From assembly GCF_003589595.1 (NCBI RefSeq), contig NW_020654810.1:11905357-11969356 (forward strand): a stretch of 64,000 bases of DNA. Reading direction: 5' to 3'. The notes under the pieces were generated by a model. That model ran no database searches, was not told the DNA's origin, and was given only the letters and a program-made list of their open reading frames with translations. This document shows, piece by piece, positions 1-12,290 of this stretch. The DNA comes from Hyposmocoma kahamanoa (taxonomy: Eukaryota > Arthropoda > Insecta > Lepidoptera > Cosmopterigidae). A program made the position numbers and the translations under genes. Position 1 is the first letter of the stretch; the number at the start of each line of letters is the position of its first letter.

Positions 1-1428
1 CAGGACGTCACACGTTGCTATATCCATTTCTTGGCCACCATTCGGTTATCCCCTTACTCCACTTGTGTTCACCACGTCTCGCAACATGTCCCGCCCAGCT
101 CCATTTTACTCGTTATCCGATCTCTTATGTCCTGAACCTTAGTTCGTCAAATATTGGAATTAATTATTACATAACTATAGTATTAAAATAAAACTCTCTT
201 ACTGTGGTATAATTAACACTTTAAATCTAGGCTCGCAATTACAAAGACAGCTATAGAAGGTATGTTGTTATGTGATAAAGCTTCGAAACGTCTGAACTTG
301 AACAGAAATCTGTTCACGTAACAACCAAACCTAACTTGGTATTGGCAACAACTTTTCCTCAAGTTATGTAAAATTTAAGTAAGTAACCGGGTCAAATGCA
401 AGGTCATCTATGCTGTTAAGTAACTTTAAACAGATGTTCGTTTTAACCGATTTCAATACAAGGAGAAGGTGCCTAAAAATCAGATGTGCCTTTTGTGAAA
501 TTAACTCTACTATGTATGTGTACACAAGAGCTACACACCTAAAAACTCTATCACAAGGCTACATAAGTACACACGTGAAGTAAGAGCCCGTTCATTATCT
601 TGATAATCAAAGATTCCTTTCCCGGAAAGTTCCAGAGATTTGGAAAGACCAACTATCACCTCCATCTAGCTAAATGCAATGTAGAATATTGCAACTTAGC
701 GATTACATTTTTTTTTCTGTGTAGCTATTGTGGCGTCATTCAGTAAAACAGACATCATAATACCTAAAAGAAATTCTTAATAAAATTGCTGGTTCCAATA
801 AATATAAAACTTAGGTTGCTACCAGATGGACTACATGCGAAAAGTCGATATGTACCTGCATGCAGTCGACACTGACTGTAAACAGTTACCGCCGGGCGCT
901 TAGCACTGGAGCTCAGTTTATTTGTTGATGTCGAATGAAAGCACAGATGTTGCTTGTAGCTTGTCAATGTATTCAGAACACATATGATTACAAACGCTGA
1001 CTTTACTAGTTGTTCAGGAAATAAACGTTCGTGATTCCCGAATATGAAATGTGAAATAAATCCGCCGAGAACAGTTTCACCAATTGTGTTTTTGTTTTGC
1101 CATTTCATCACTAACATAGACTCTAGACGACGTGGCGACACGCTTGCAATTGAAGGTTCGGCTACATGCAGTTGATCCGTCTGTTAACAGCCTTAGATCT
1201 ACTATGTACGAGATGATAATTTCCCCAAGATTTGAGATCCCCTTTGCAAGTGCATCAAAACTTTAGTTATCTATAAGCGCATGAAGATCAACACTCTGGT
1301 ATGCAATCTCTATAGTGCCTTAAAGGTTTCTTTTTCATTTTACAAACGTCTCTTGGCGTTAGCACTTTCTATTCAGTTTCATATTTGTGGAAATTCGTTA
1401 AAGCCGGATTAAAAGTGTTAGTCACAGC
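1..1428. other. AT-rich stretch without recognised gene
   Basis: I see no supported gene here. The longest open frame (764-1141, minus) has no domain that I can name and no splice context. A short motif near 1165-1195 (tgcagttgatccg, then ctgttaacagccttag) resembles one near 30202-30230, so at least part of the stretch is dispersed repeat. Confidence 0.5.
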
Positions 1429-2037
1429 TAGAGATGCGCCGAGTACAAGTCTTACCGAGTAACCGAGTGTCGCATACTACTCGGTTTAACATTTGCCGAG
1501 CCGACTACTCAGCCGAGTTACTCGGTTCATTACAACCGGAACGCGATGATCCTAAAAGTCCTATTATATGTCAATGAAAGTTTATTGTCGCGAGAGAGGA
1601 GTCCTTTCCAATGGTGGGCAGGGCATAAAACAAGATATTCAAAACTGGCACAGTGCACATTGTGCAGCGGTTATTTTCCGAAGCGGGTAATGTGTATGAA
1701 GAAAAAAGGAACAAACGATTACCTGAACGCGCAGAAAGCCTTGTATTCCTACATCATAACTTGCCTTTGCTAAATTTTAAATGTTAATAATGTAAACTTT
1801 CTTTTTAAATTACTAAATTGCTACAAATTGTTACAATTGTCTAGAATTTGTAGTAATAACTCTTTTGATTATTTTAAATATATTGTTGGTTTTACTTTAT
1901 TATGTCTATAGCTGTAATGATTTATTTTAACTGAGTAACTTTTCTCATGAACCGAGTTCTTCGGCCGAGTACGAGTAGTAAAAAACGGTCGAATACGCCG
2001 AGTACCGAGTAGCAAGCGACTACTCAGCGCATCACTA
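1429..2037 (+). mobile_element. hAT-type DNA transposon, deleted copy with transposase relic
   Basis: The ends are similar inverted repeats: tagagatgcgccgagta at the left and, reversed, tagtgatgcgctgagta at the right. Many actcgg/ccgagt words lie just inside both ends. The flanking octamers gtcacagc (1421-1428) and atcacgac (2038-2045) match at 5 of 8 positions, which would fit a decayed 8-bp hAT target duplication. On the plus strand, 1546-1770 encodes a stretch with a PFQWWAGHKTRYSKLAQ segment followed by a FPKRV...KKKG...ALYSYI segment. This order resembles the C-terminal dimerisation region of hAT transposases (WW, RYP-LA, then a SERVFS...KKRN...L-like block). The rest of the transposase is missing, so the copy is dead. 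Superfamily assignment is from my reading of these motifs, not from a search. Confidence 0.68.
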
Positions 2038-2045
2038 ATCACGAC

Positions 2046-3769
2046 CATTAGTGTTGTAAGGGGCGATTTATAATACAGTTTTACGCGGATTATAAAGGCT
2101 CCTTTGATTATTGCATAACACAAAGTGTGCTAAATTACTTGAAAATAACTATGACAGAATTATTACATTATTAAGAGCATAATTTTCTTCGTGCTTTTAA
2201 GTATTTAATAACATAACTAGGCAATTTATTGCGTCTTTACAATGTCTTTGCTAATTACTAGTGTTCGCTAACATTATATATTTATGTTTGTGCCCAATAC
2301 ATTTACGCCATATACTTTTGTCTTTGTAGGTAAACACCTTGTAGGTACTGATGGGAGTTTATTATTACGCTTACCGACTATAGCCTTCTCATCGCAAAAA
2401 AATTATCGACCCTTTTCCAAATTTCTGTAATGTTTTTTTCAAATTTTGTGTCTTCTAAAACTTTTCAATTTTCAAATTTCAACCCCTCATTTGTTTTCTT
2501 AGTTGTCTCTCTGTATAATATAATATTTGCATTATTATTGGTAAGCTAATTTTTAATTAAAATCAATCTTAATATAAAATTAAACAGGATACGTTAGGCA
2601 GTATAAGAATTGTGTACTTCTATTTGACTTCGTAGTAGTGCGTGAAGTTATTAATATTGCAAGTTGATAGATGGGTTTATGATATGTAAACTGCTAAGTT
2701 TGTTTGACCTGAATGCTCATTTATTTTATCAAAGTATAAATAAGTTTACTCTACTAAGTAGTAGGAAGCTAATTAAGTTACGCACAATGCATTTATCTTT
2801 ATTTGATATCCTAGAACGTTGGTCTCTATTGCTTGCATTAAGATCATAGCTTTGCATACATTGAATGACACAGTTTCTCTTTCCTGATTAGGTGATGTTT
2901 TGTTCGTGTAACACGGTAAATTTAAATCTTAACAATTACACATCGACCAACTAGCTCAGCACGTAGAGCGGCATGGTGAAGAAATTTGTCAGAATACGCA
3001 GACTTACAGAAAAGTAGACAACGCGAAAGAAAACCCGGCAGCATTGGTATTCTATTCTAGCACCAAAAACCTGCAGTCATCCTGACGGATTTTGATATAA
3101 AACGCATTTCTCGCATTCATTCTAATATGCTCCATGTATTGAAATTCGCTGTCAGATATTCTAATCGTGACATAGTTTCATTTACGTGGGAGAGGAGGAA
3201 ACATTCTCGCATGCTATAAAGTCCGGATACAGTGACCACCATACAGTTCTTATTTATTAAGTAATAACATTAAAATCTTAGAATCTTCATCATAATTTTT
3301 TTATTTGTTAGACATTTTTTAAATAATATTTTGGGGAGTAATTTTATTACATTTACCTTAGTACCCAAAACCATGTAAGTTTTCGGATTTAATACGAGCA
3401 CATTTTTATCCATCCGGTCTGAGCCAAATTCATGTTAAAGGTCTCAGGGCTTAAGGGAATTGTAATTGCGTGGCATCGGCATAGAGGTGAATTTAGCAGC
3501 GCTTTACCTGCTTACTATTTTGGTAAGGTCAACCGTAAACAAAAAAGACCTGTGGACTATATCATCTCCACTTTTAATTCTCTTTTATGTTTTACAAGTT
3601 TCTACTTACAGAGATGATGAGCGATACTGTGATTTAGTCACCTAGATTGTGAAATAACAAAGCTTGTGACTGACGGACTTGTAACAAGTGATAGTGAAGT
3701 AACAATTTGGTCAATTTTAAAAAGCTAAATTATGTTGTTTGATATCGTATTTCAGTTTCTAACTAACCA
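2046..3769. other. AT-rich stretch without recognised gene
   Basis: There are only short open frames (up to 61 codons) with no recognisable domain or exon structure. I see no strong repeat ends. Confidence 0.45.
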
Positions 3770-3778
3770 CAGAGACTG

Positions 3779-4035
3779 ATAGAAATGGACGATTTAATTC
3801 CGCCTACGCCTTTCCATCACCGGGGGACTAAACGTGGTTTGGGTTCCACTACGATGTTGTGGATATTTCAGTGGATGTGTGACGAACGGCTGTGAAGTGG
3901 AATTTCCTGCCTGCAAACATTGCAGATATAGATATTCCCTGAACGTCATACCTATAACTTGGGCCTTTTCAAAGCGAGAATGAATAGGTATTATTTAGGT
4001 GTATAGTCCATCATCGACCTCATTGTCACTTTCTA
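3779..4035 (+). mobile_element. Non-LTR retrotransposon 3' fragment (family A)
   Basis: The stretch is a decayed copy of the 3' coding end that is also present, inverted, at 9174-9500. Shared landmarks are the segment encoding DLIPP-FHH-G(T)-R near 3790-3830, a W-S-LP-like block, then a segment equivalent to FPERYNLDLFKTRVNRYYLG at 3930-4000. Stops and indels break the frame. Only the 3' tip was inserted or kept. Confidence 0.65.
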
Positions 4036-4080
4036 CCAGCAATGGAGGTCAAAAACGCACTTTATGTATAAAAAAGATCC

Positions 4081-6419
4081 AAAACATCTAAATACAGAGA
4101 TATCCCAGAGACAACATATCGATAAATCCGGGTTTTACTTCCAAAACTTATAGCTAATCTTACATTATTTATTGATAACTAAAGTTGATCTCATCAACCT
4201 ATTATAATAAAACTAACAAACTCTATAAAATCAAGTCGATAATTAAAAAACCTTTATAAAAAAGATCCTTAACACTTGACTGACTTCGACTAGCGAAAAA
4301 TGTGTTAATTTTGAGAGTTGTTAAAGGAGATAGTGTCGAGTGACCTTGACATGTATGGACATGCTACAACCAAACGATTTTCACACTTCATAAACCTAAT
4401 AACCTTTAATTTAAACATACTTAGTTTTGACCATAGTCTTATTCAGTGTACAGCTCACTCTAAAATGTTTAATACTTATTACTTAACATATAAGATATAT
4501 ATAGAATACGAAAACTGACCCATAGCGGTAAGAAAGCCTGTCATGAGTCTGTTTCGTATTCAATCTATTTAGTATTCTATTTCGTACGGTGTGAACAATA
4601 CATACATAATATATACCAGGCAGGCTATACAATACAGTAACAATTGGCTGTTTAAGTAGAGGTAGTGTGTCCAATAGGTATTTAATTAGATTATAGCAGA
4701 GGTAGTATATAAACATTACGCAGCAGTATCTACCAAAATAGTTTTTCGAAGAACTAGTACTAAAGCTATATTTAAAAAAGTACTTACTAAATAATAAAAG
4801 ATGAAGAGACAAACATGATCTTAACTAACAAACTGGACAATGTGGGACACAAATCAAAGGATGCGTCCGCGTCACCTACCGCGCAAGTTCGATGACCGGC
4901 TGTTTGCTTTCACATCACTGCACTCGACTGTACAAGCCTCGATATTATTATAACAGTACGAGTGTACTAGGATTCCTTTTGATACCGTTACTTGAGATAT
5001 TCCCTCAAGAATATAAATTGATATTATTTTCCCCTATAAAATTTAGATACACTTACGTCATATTAGTTTCAACTCTCCAAAATCTCACAATGCAGTGGAT
5101 AGTGTATAAAATTAAGTTACGACTACAGAGACTAGTTTTTGATAGTAGTACCAGAAAGCAATTTTTCATAGAAAAATCTGAAAAAAGGAATAAAGTCCTA
5201 TGCAATATTGTTACATTCTAGAAACTTACCGATTTCTCAAAGAACATTCGAGAAACATGTCGTTCGTCGGCAGATTTCCAACGCACTCTACAAATAGTGT
5301 GTGAGTACCTATACCTAATTTCAAACAGGTGTTGAGCTTGCTAGGTCAAACAATATATCTGTACATGCTGCATACTGTAAACCATGTTTTTTTTTCAAAA
5401 ATGATTAATCGCATTATTTCGAAGCAAGACGCCATTTACGTTTTGCACAAGGAAAATTATGCTCAAACAGTTATTTTATAGCATACAATCTGTACTCGTC
5501 ATGTGTTGCAATGCTAGTGAAAGAATAGACAGGCAGTTTTCTGTCTATTGTTGAAACAAATGAAAGTCACTTAGTGGAAAAGTGCATATGGAAAAGAATC
5601 TCATTCGAGTGTACAGATTGATTTATTTGTTGAAACAATTGGCGTGTTTATTTGGTCTGTGGGCCCATCTGATATTTTAAAATGATTTTAATACTTATGA
5701 AAAAAACTTTGCGCGCGTGAGCACAACGTAACGAAAGAGACAAACAAATAAGTCTATCTACGTATATATAAATAATAGACAATGTTTACCGCTGTCTGTA
5801 GACATTTGCGACACCTTGGAAAAAGCTTTACCTTAATCTAAAGAACTTGTCTTATTATCTATTCCATGCCTGTGAATGCACAGGCTCTCTTACCCTTAAA
5901 TCTGGTTAGAAATTGTTAGGGCAGTAGTATACTGCACAAAGTAAAGTATACCAGTACCAGTAAAAGTGGAATAGCCTAGCCATAGCATGCCCTTCGCCGT
6001 CCTCAGGCCGAGCCTGACATATTATGTATTACGTACGCAAATAGTGTATAAAATTTTAGTTCATTTCAATTTAAAAACAAAAGAAAAGTAGTTTCGGTTT
6101 GTTCAAAAATTACATTTTGGGGTCATAATAATGAACATTTATCTCACAATTTGTTCGTTAAAAAGCTGCTCAGGTAAAACTCACCTAACCGCTAATTACT
6201 TACCCGGAATAAGAAATCTATAAGCTTAGTTTTTTACTAGGTATTTGGTGAACAAATAAAGTTTCCATCACTTTGTTAATGCTATTAATATTAAACTGTG
6301 AAGTCAGAGATTCGTTAACCGCGAAAAGCCAATAACAACAAAATAGAAATTATTATTTTTTAAACTGATAATATTCCAAAGAAATAACATCTTACATATT
6401 TTTTTAAGCAAATAAATAA
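4081..6419. other. AT-rich stretch without recognised gene
   Basis: Open frames up to 109 codons occur on both strands (for example 4483-4812 and 4892-5221), but their composition follows the local AT-richness and none shows a domain. I see no support for a gene. Confidence 0.45.
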
Positions 6420-6928
6420 GTTATAATTATTAATACAAAGATCGAACACTCAGAAAAAACACTCAGAAAAAATTCCTTCGATCCGGTCTACTAACTCAAG
6501 GTCAAACTAGTGGAGTAATTTCACAAAAAATAATTGAATATCAATTCAATAAAAATTTAATTAATACAGTGAATAGCGACATCTCTCGCCAGGACTGGTA
6601 GCTGTAAAGGTACTAACTGGGTGATAAATCTGTAATAGATTTCTCATAGATGGCGCTACGACTAAAAAGTCGTTGAAAGACCAAGTACAAAGACACGACG
6701 CAAGCACATAGAAAAATTCGTGAGGTCCGTTGGTTCGTTCCGTGGCTTAGTTGGTATAGCGTCTGGCACGGTATGCAAGAAGACGTCGGTTCGAATCCGA
6801 CCGGATCGAAGGAATTTTTCCTGAGTGTTTTTTCTGAGTGTTCGATCTTTGTATTAATAATTATAACAAACTAGTGGAGTAATTTCACAAAAAATAATTG
6901 AATATCAATTCAATAAAAATTTAATTAA
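6420..6928 (+). mobile_element. tRNA-derived SINE with flanking inverted and direct repeats
   Basis: A tRNA-like head at about 6738-6808 has an A-box-like ggcttagttgg and a B-box-like ggttcgaatcc. It is followed by a body ending near 6866. The 3' body (about 6803-6866) is present again in inverted orientation at 6420-6486. In addition, a 62-bp block beginning caaactagtggagtaatttc is directly repeated at 6503-6564 and 6867-6928. The same SINE body occurs at 15030-15200, 7775-7945 and elsewhere. The arrangement suggests two insertions at one site, head to head, or insertion plus rearrangement. Confidence 0.75.
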
Positions 6929-7129
6929 ATAAATAAGTTATTGGTGTGTTGAAGATAATGTGATAATTATTTTTTGTTGATTACTCCAAGCATAAAGTTT
7001 CGCTATCACACTTAGAATTTTAATTATATAACTATTATTTCCCACAGAAGATGATGAGTACCCTATTTGCTCAATGCCCGTAATCACCTTAGGCACATCC
7101 ACGGGTGAACCGGTTTTTGAGTAAGTTTT

Positions 7130-7530
7130 ATTGGAATACTCAAATTCAAATTCAAAACTTTTATTTCGGACAATCGTCCATAAGGGTTAGTACCAGAACT
7201 TAAAAATAGGGTTTAGTATTACAAATAATTTCTCTTCTTACTCTTATTGATATGTATTCGAGTGACGAAGCGAGCACTGGACCCTGAATGCAATTCTGTG
7301 TGAATTCTGCGCACCAAAAGTACTTGTTTTCGCATATAATGCCACGAAGCCATCTACATGAAAGTTAGCAAACATTCCCGATGCACTGCAGAAGCGTGGC
7401 AACTGCAACAGCATCCTGAATATATTGTTAAACAAAACTGCATGTATAGAAGGACTGACAGTATGCTTTAAATAACACAATCTTAACGTAGTACACCTCG
7501 CAAACCTACGGGCCAAAATGTTACCCCTCG
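7130..7530 (-). mobile_element. Non-LTR retrotransposon fragment (family E)
   Basis: On the minus strand the frame encodes ARRFARCT, then LQLPRFCSASGMFANFHVDG. These blocks match the 35.4-36.4 kb element (THKFARYS, LHHFCSASGMFAEVHTNN), so both belong to one family. The 3' end carries a short tandem tail, read on the plus strand as repeated attcaa at 7140-7158. Internal frameshifts make it a relic. Confidence 0.7.
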
Positions 7531-7774
7531 TAAATTATGTGGACTTGGCTGGCACGTTAAATAATAAAGCAACATTAAATAATACTGCAGAAATGAATAA
7601 ATGTAACTAATTTATCATAATACTAGTTTTAATTTGACTCAAATTTGAGTTAACCGCCTTAAGCTGAATTGAATATCATGATGGTTTACTAACATGATTT
7701 TCTTTATTTTTTTTATGTACTTCTTACTAGTTTCTTCTAGTTCTACGTTCTACTTCACTAGTTTGTTATTATTG

Positions 7775-7945
7775 TTGATACAAAGATCGAACATAAACAA
7801 AAATTCCTTCTATCTGACTAGACTCGACCACCAACCAGTGTCCGTTACTATGCCGGGGTCACAGCTCTTAACCCACTGAGATGTAGACTGAGTCGGCAGA
7901 TCTTACGGATTTCTTATGTGTTTCTTACACATCTTTGTATCTCTA
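7775..7945 (-). mobile_element. tRNA-derived SINE copy, minus strand
   Basis: The plus strand reads atacaaagatcgaacataaa at the 3' body end, then a reversed B-box region (ctcgacc, accagtgtc) and a head ending near 7941. The body end matches the inverted tail of the SINE at 6420-6486. The tRNA-like head is degraded. Confidence 0.55.
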
Positions 7946-8292
7946 ACTACCTTCTAACCAGTTTTAAACTTTTATTAATTTTATTCAATGAAAAATGTAA
8001 CTCATTCAACCGATTGCGTGCGACAAATTGTTAGAGTTTCTATAATATGTCGGGCTTCCTTATAATTATAGATACTGCGGTAAGTTGAACTATACTCGGC
8101 TAAAAACGCTTATATACATAACCAAGTTTTTGCAGGTACAAACGATTAAAGCACTAGTGTAGAACTTGTGGGAAACAATTGGGTCGTAATACCCGTTCTA
8201 GATGACATAATCTTTACTGTACTTTGATACTATAACTACGGTACGATTGTTATCGATGTTGTAACTAGTAACACGATACGTAGAGGTTAAAG

Positions 8293-8410
8293 GTAAGGTA
8301 AGGGGTGGAAGCCAAGCCTACGCCTAGTCCCCCGATGATGGAAAGGGGAAGGCGGAATTAAATCGTGTAATTCCATCGCACACTCTCCGTGATATATCCT
8401 GTAACATTTG
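8293..8410 (-). mobile_element. Short non-LTR retrotransposon fragment (family A)
   Basis: About 110 bases are nearly identical to 9372-9481. Both begin aggggtggaagccaagccta on the plus strand and end ...gatatatcctgtaaca, with only a few differences. The fragment is an isolated piece of the coding region found in the longer family A copy just downstream. The near identity suggests recent insertion or local duplication. Confidence 0.75.
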
Positions 8411-8444
8411 TTAACCTCGATGTCATTTCTCCTATTTTTCTTAG

Positions 8445-8615
8445 ACTTCGTATTCTGAAACGATTACATATAAGGGCTGTAGATAAGTATACAGTAAGAA
8501 TACCGGGCAGACCACTCACAAGGATGATACCCAATGACTTGGTGAGCAGTTAGATCGGTGGGCACTTACTTACAGCTGTGAATGTTTTTCGGCTGAAATA
8601 ATGATGATGATGAGG
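8445..8615 (+). mobile_element. Probable LINE 3' terminus with ATG-repeat tail
   Basis: The segment ends in tcggctgaaataatgatgatgatga. A ggctgaa block followed by gatgat repeats is typical of 3' ends of some insect LINEs (RTE-like). The upstream 150 bases read like a decayed C-terminus, but I cannot recover a frame. This is an inference from the tail. Confidence 0.45.
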
Positions 8616-9164
8616 TACTTCAACGATCGCATGTTGAAATATTCATCTCCTTATACTTATACCTATTGGCCTACACGAAGTTCGACATAGACAGTACTTA
8701 CACACCCGGTTATAGAATAACATACGCTGTAAAATAGAAAACAATTAAAAACAGTCATTGGCTTACAAGGAAAATGTTTACTCGTATTTAGTCAATAATT
8801 CTTACTTCATTCAAAAAGATGTTTTGTGCATAGATAACCATGAGGATTATTTGTGAATTAATTCGTGTTTAATGTTTAATAAGATTGAGGTCAATCTACC
8901 TAATTTATATGGCGGTAACTAAACAAACTAATCATCCTTGGTGGATTAATTTCACATTTATTTCATGAAGTTTGCGTACTTAGTGAAAGGAAACGCACGA
9001 GCGGTCAAGGAGGTCTGCGCATTCCACATGCGAAGCGTAGAATTATCGCGAACTAAACAGAAATTAAGCGATTTGCCTTCTATATTTATTTTAGTAACTT
9101 AAATTGGTAAACTCAAAAGTCAAATATTACACATTTTTAAAATTCTAATGTAAGTGTGCATTTG

Positions 9165-10265
9165 GCCTCTTTCTCACCTGATGGAAGGTGAGGATGAGGT
9201 CGACGATGGAGCATGCACACCTAGATAATACCTATTCACTCTCGTCTTGAAAAGGTCCAAGTTATAACGTTCAGGGAACAAGTCCACAGGCAGAGAATTC
9301 CACCCCATAGCCGTTCGCCATATAAATGTGGAAGTGTAACGCTTCGTGCGAATCTTGGGAATATTCACAACATAGGGGTGGAAGCCAAGCCTACGCCTAG
9401 TCCCCCGATGATGGAAAGGGGAAGGCGGAATTAAATCGTGTACTTCCATCGCACGCTCTCCGTGATATATCCTGTAACATACCGATAAGCAGGCAAAGGC
9501 AAAAGGCAAAGCCCTGGAAAGGATGCCAAGCTTCCTGGCTGCATTTTTGGCCATGGATTCAATGTATCTGCCGAACTTCAGATTGCACGACAAATCCATT
9601 CCAAGTAGCTGAAGACGGTCGGCTATCGGTATGGATATATCACGAAAAGTCGGAGTCAGTTCAAAGGGACTCCGTTTAGTGGAGAATAGACACGCCTGCG
9701 TTTTGGTAGCATTAAATTTGGCAAGATTGGCATCGCCCCAATCGGAGACTGCCTTGAGCATCAAATCTAAACGGCTAACCATGGACTCTCGACAAGACTG
9801 GATTTCCTCTCCACTGACCCTTGCATATGTCAAGTACGTATCCACAACTGTGCTGTCATCAGCATACGCAAAGGTACTAATATTACTTAATATTTAATGT
9901 CCAAAGACACTGCAGGTGCTTCGCCTTGTTTTTCTATAGCCTCGCGCCATATGTGACAGGCATACACAAGAAGATCCCCGGTAGATCGCCCTCGTCGTCT
10001 TCAAGGTATGACAGGAGACGGTTGTTGAGTACACGCTCCATAGTCTTGTAGATGGAAGTGACTGAGTTAGGTCTATAGTTGACAGGGTCAGCTCTGCTTC
10101 CCTTTTTGGGCACAGGTTGCACGTTTGCAAGCTTCCACAACCTGGGAACTACAACAGTCTCAAGTGAGAGGCGATACAGGCGTGTGAGAACAGGAGACAA
10201 CTCAGGCGCACAGTTACGTAGGACTACCGCTGGAATTCCATCTGGTCCGCTAGCTTTATTCTTCT
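9165..10265 (-). mobile_element. Non-LTR retrotransposon with internally deleted reverse transcriptase (family A)
   Basis: Reading the minus strand, 10200-9960 encodes the start of a LINE reverse transcriptase (WKLANVQPVPKKGSRADP followed by VNYRPNSVTSIYK and a LLSYLEDD end). After a broken junction around 9890-9950, the next frame carries the catalytic FAYADDSTVVD block (about 9830-9880). It continues to 9174 with the thumb and C-terminal region ending RVNRYYLGVHAPSS. The residues normally between the NYRP block and YADD are absent, so the copy carries an internal deletion and frame changes. The family also supplies the fragments at 3779 and 8293. Confidence 0.85.
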
Positions 10266-10611
10266 ATTGAGTACTAAATACCTCTTTTCGAACTGGCGCC
10301 ATAGCGCAGCCAGTCTGAGGTAAGGCAGGTGGTACGTTCCATAACATAGTGCATAATATAGTGTTCGTGTTTTTCTCTTCCGTTTGTAAGAGCGTTGGAC
10401 ACGACGCAGCGTCTTAAGTTTCTCTATTGTACACTGAACTTAATTAATTATACGATACCACATTTACAACATGTGATGTTTGTTTATGAACATGATGTTT
10501 TATTATAAAATTTTCAAGTCGTACCTACCTACATGTTAAACTAACAATATTCCATCTTCTTTTTTTGTTTTTTTTTTAATAATATCAAATGTCGCAACCA
10601 ACAAAAGCTAC

Positions 10612-10654
10612 AACTATTAATCATCTGCAGGTCTAAATTAGATGATTAATAGTT
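10612..10654. repeat. Perfect 15-bp inverted repeat
   Basis: The arms aactattaatcatct (10612-10626) and agatgattaatagtt (10640-10654) are exact reverse complements around a 13-base loop. No transposon ends are obvious next to it. Confidence 0.8.
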
Positions 10655-10660
10655 ATCGTT

Positions 10661-12029
10661 ACGGAAATTATGCAATTTCACTAACTAGCTGAAGCTGTAA
10701 TTGCAATTTGACCAACAGTGGCTGTATTTAAGGGTAGACTGTAAGGCTCGAGAAAGTTACAACATGAAGTCCACATCTCGAAATTCGGAATACATCCCGA
10801 TTTCCCGAAAATTATTAATTATAAATTATTATATTATATTATTAATTAATTAATTATTATTTATTATTATATAAATCATACACTTTATATACATATGCAA
10901 TTTCAACTGTATATATTACAGCTTGAGTCACTTTGTACGTCAATGGTTTCGTAATATTATTTCTTCGTAGAACTGTCTTTTACGTTATGACATCTAATAC
11001 AAAAGATGTTCTAAGTGATGAGGTCGAAATATTGCAAAATATCTAAGTTGTAGGGATTTTAATATTTCGTATTATATATAATATATAATATTATTACAGT
11101 AGCTGAACGGTAAATAACGCACTCACTAACTACGGGTCTATCTGTTTTAATCGATATTTTGTATTTATCTGCTCAGTGTTTGGTTCCCTTTGTTGAAGAG
11201 TAGTTTGGGCTGCTGGAGTAAAAATATTTTAGTTAGGACTAGTTAAAAAGCCGTGGTTGCAACATAACTAAACATAACAAAACCACCCGTTTGGTAATTA
11301 ATAGCTGTTTTACCACCAAAGTCGGCATAGTTCTAATCGATAAATAAAATCATGCAAATGGTAGTTTAAGCGATAAACAACATATTTTCAAAGAGCGAAT
11401 CAACGACTATGTTGCAATTAAAAACAAAGAAAACGGACCAAGTTGGCCTCTGTGGCTGCCAATTTAACACGCTTTTTGCTAATAAGACCGCGATACAGCA
11501 AATCCAGATTGTTTTATTGTCATTCTGATAAAAGTTAGATAAGCTACTTGGTGTAACAAAGTGGTAGGAATTAAAAAGTCAGATAGAGATGGTTCATCTT
11601 CAACGGCATCTGCAGGCTGAGTTAACAAGCTTAATTTGTCGAATAGTTACAATGTTAATTCCAAGATCAAGACTGTTTCATTATTGTTCCTCAAACAATA
11701 AAGGTAGATGAACTTTGGTGTTACTTTTCATACGTCAACGTTAAATAACTTTTATAGTTTACACATACGTATTATCTATATACCTAGTTACGTACGTGAG
11801 TGTATAAAATGACTTGGCATACAGGCAAACTATCAGTCATACGTATCATTACTTATACGCACTTCAAATTCTTAAAATCAATTTATTATTAAATGTGTTG
11901 GTATCCTCGAATTACTGGCATATAACATCGTTTTTAATTGATCTGCGCATAGTGAACACTTAATGGAGAGCTAAGAGCCGAGTTTAAAGGCGAAGAGGAC
12001 ACCTTAATTTCTTATACTATAATAACATA
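10661..12029. other. AT-rich stretch, no gene seen
   Basis: It includes a very AT-rich run of tta/att/taa words at about 10807-10880. No open frame has exon-like features. Confidence 0.45.
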
Positions 12030-12035
12030 ATAATA

Positions 12036-12290
12036 ACTGCTTCCGTAGCCGAACAGTTACCATGCTAGTCTGCCACACAGAGGTCCCGGGTTTAATTGCG
12101 GGGTCGGGTGAAATATTTCTATGACCTACATTTATTTCTCTCGTGAGTTTGGGTGTAATTTGGAGTGTTCTATGGTATCCATGGCACCCGCATCACTGGG
12201 TTTCCCTATTGCGGGGCTCATAGCTCGTAGTTGCGTTGTTATTATTATAATGTAAATGTTGTTATAAACGCTAAGTAATCTAATCAACTG
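12036..12290 (+). mobile_element. tRNA-derived SINE (ccgtagccgaacagttac type)
   Basis: The tRNA-like head (tccgtagccgaacagttacc, then a decayed B box gggtttaattgc) is followed by the body with tttatttctctcgtgagttt, then a ccatggcacccg and gggtttccctattgcgggg block. The same body is at 19690-19900, 57312-57440 and, reversed, 61979-62213. It ends in a run of att repeats. Confidence 0.8.

Noticed and set aside
764..1141. 125-codon minus-strand frame with RRLESMLVMKWQNKN, slightly like the W-K-D-R region of piggyBac transposases
   Set aside because: The resemblance is a few residues only, no other transposase block or TTAA-flanked ends are visible, and the rest of the frame shows no pattern.
4892..5221. 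109-codon plus-strand frame
   Set aside because: No domain, no splice or promoter context, composition of AT-rich noncoding DNA.
6738..6808. Possible functional tRNA gene
   Set aside because: A and B boxes are present, but the acceptor stem does not pair and the sequence runs on into a SINE body found elsewhere.
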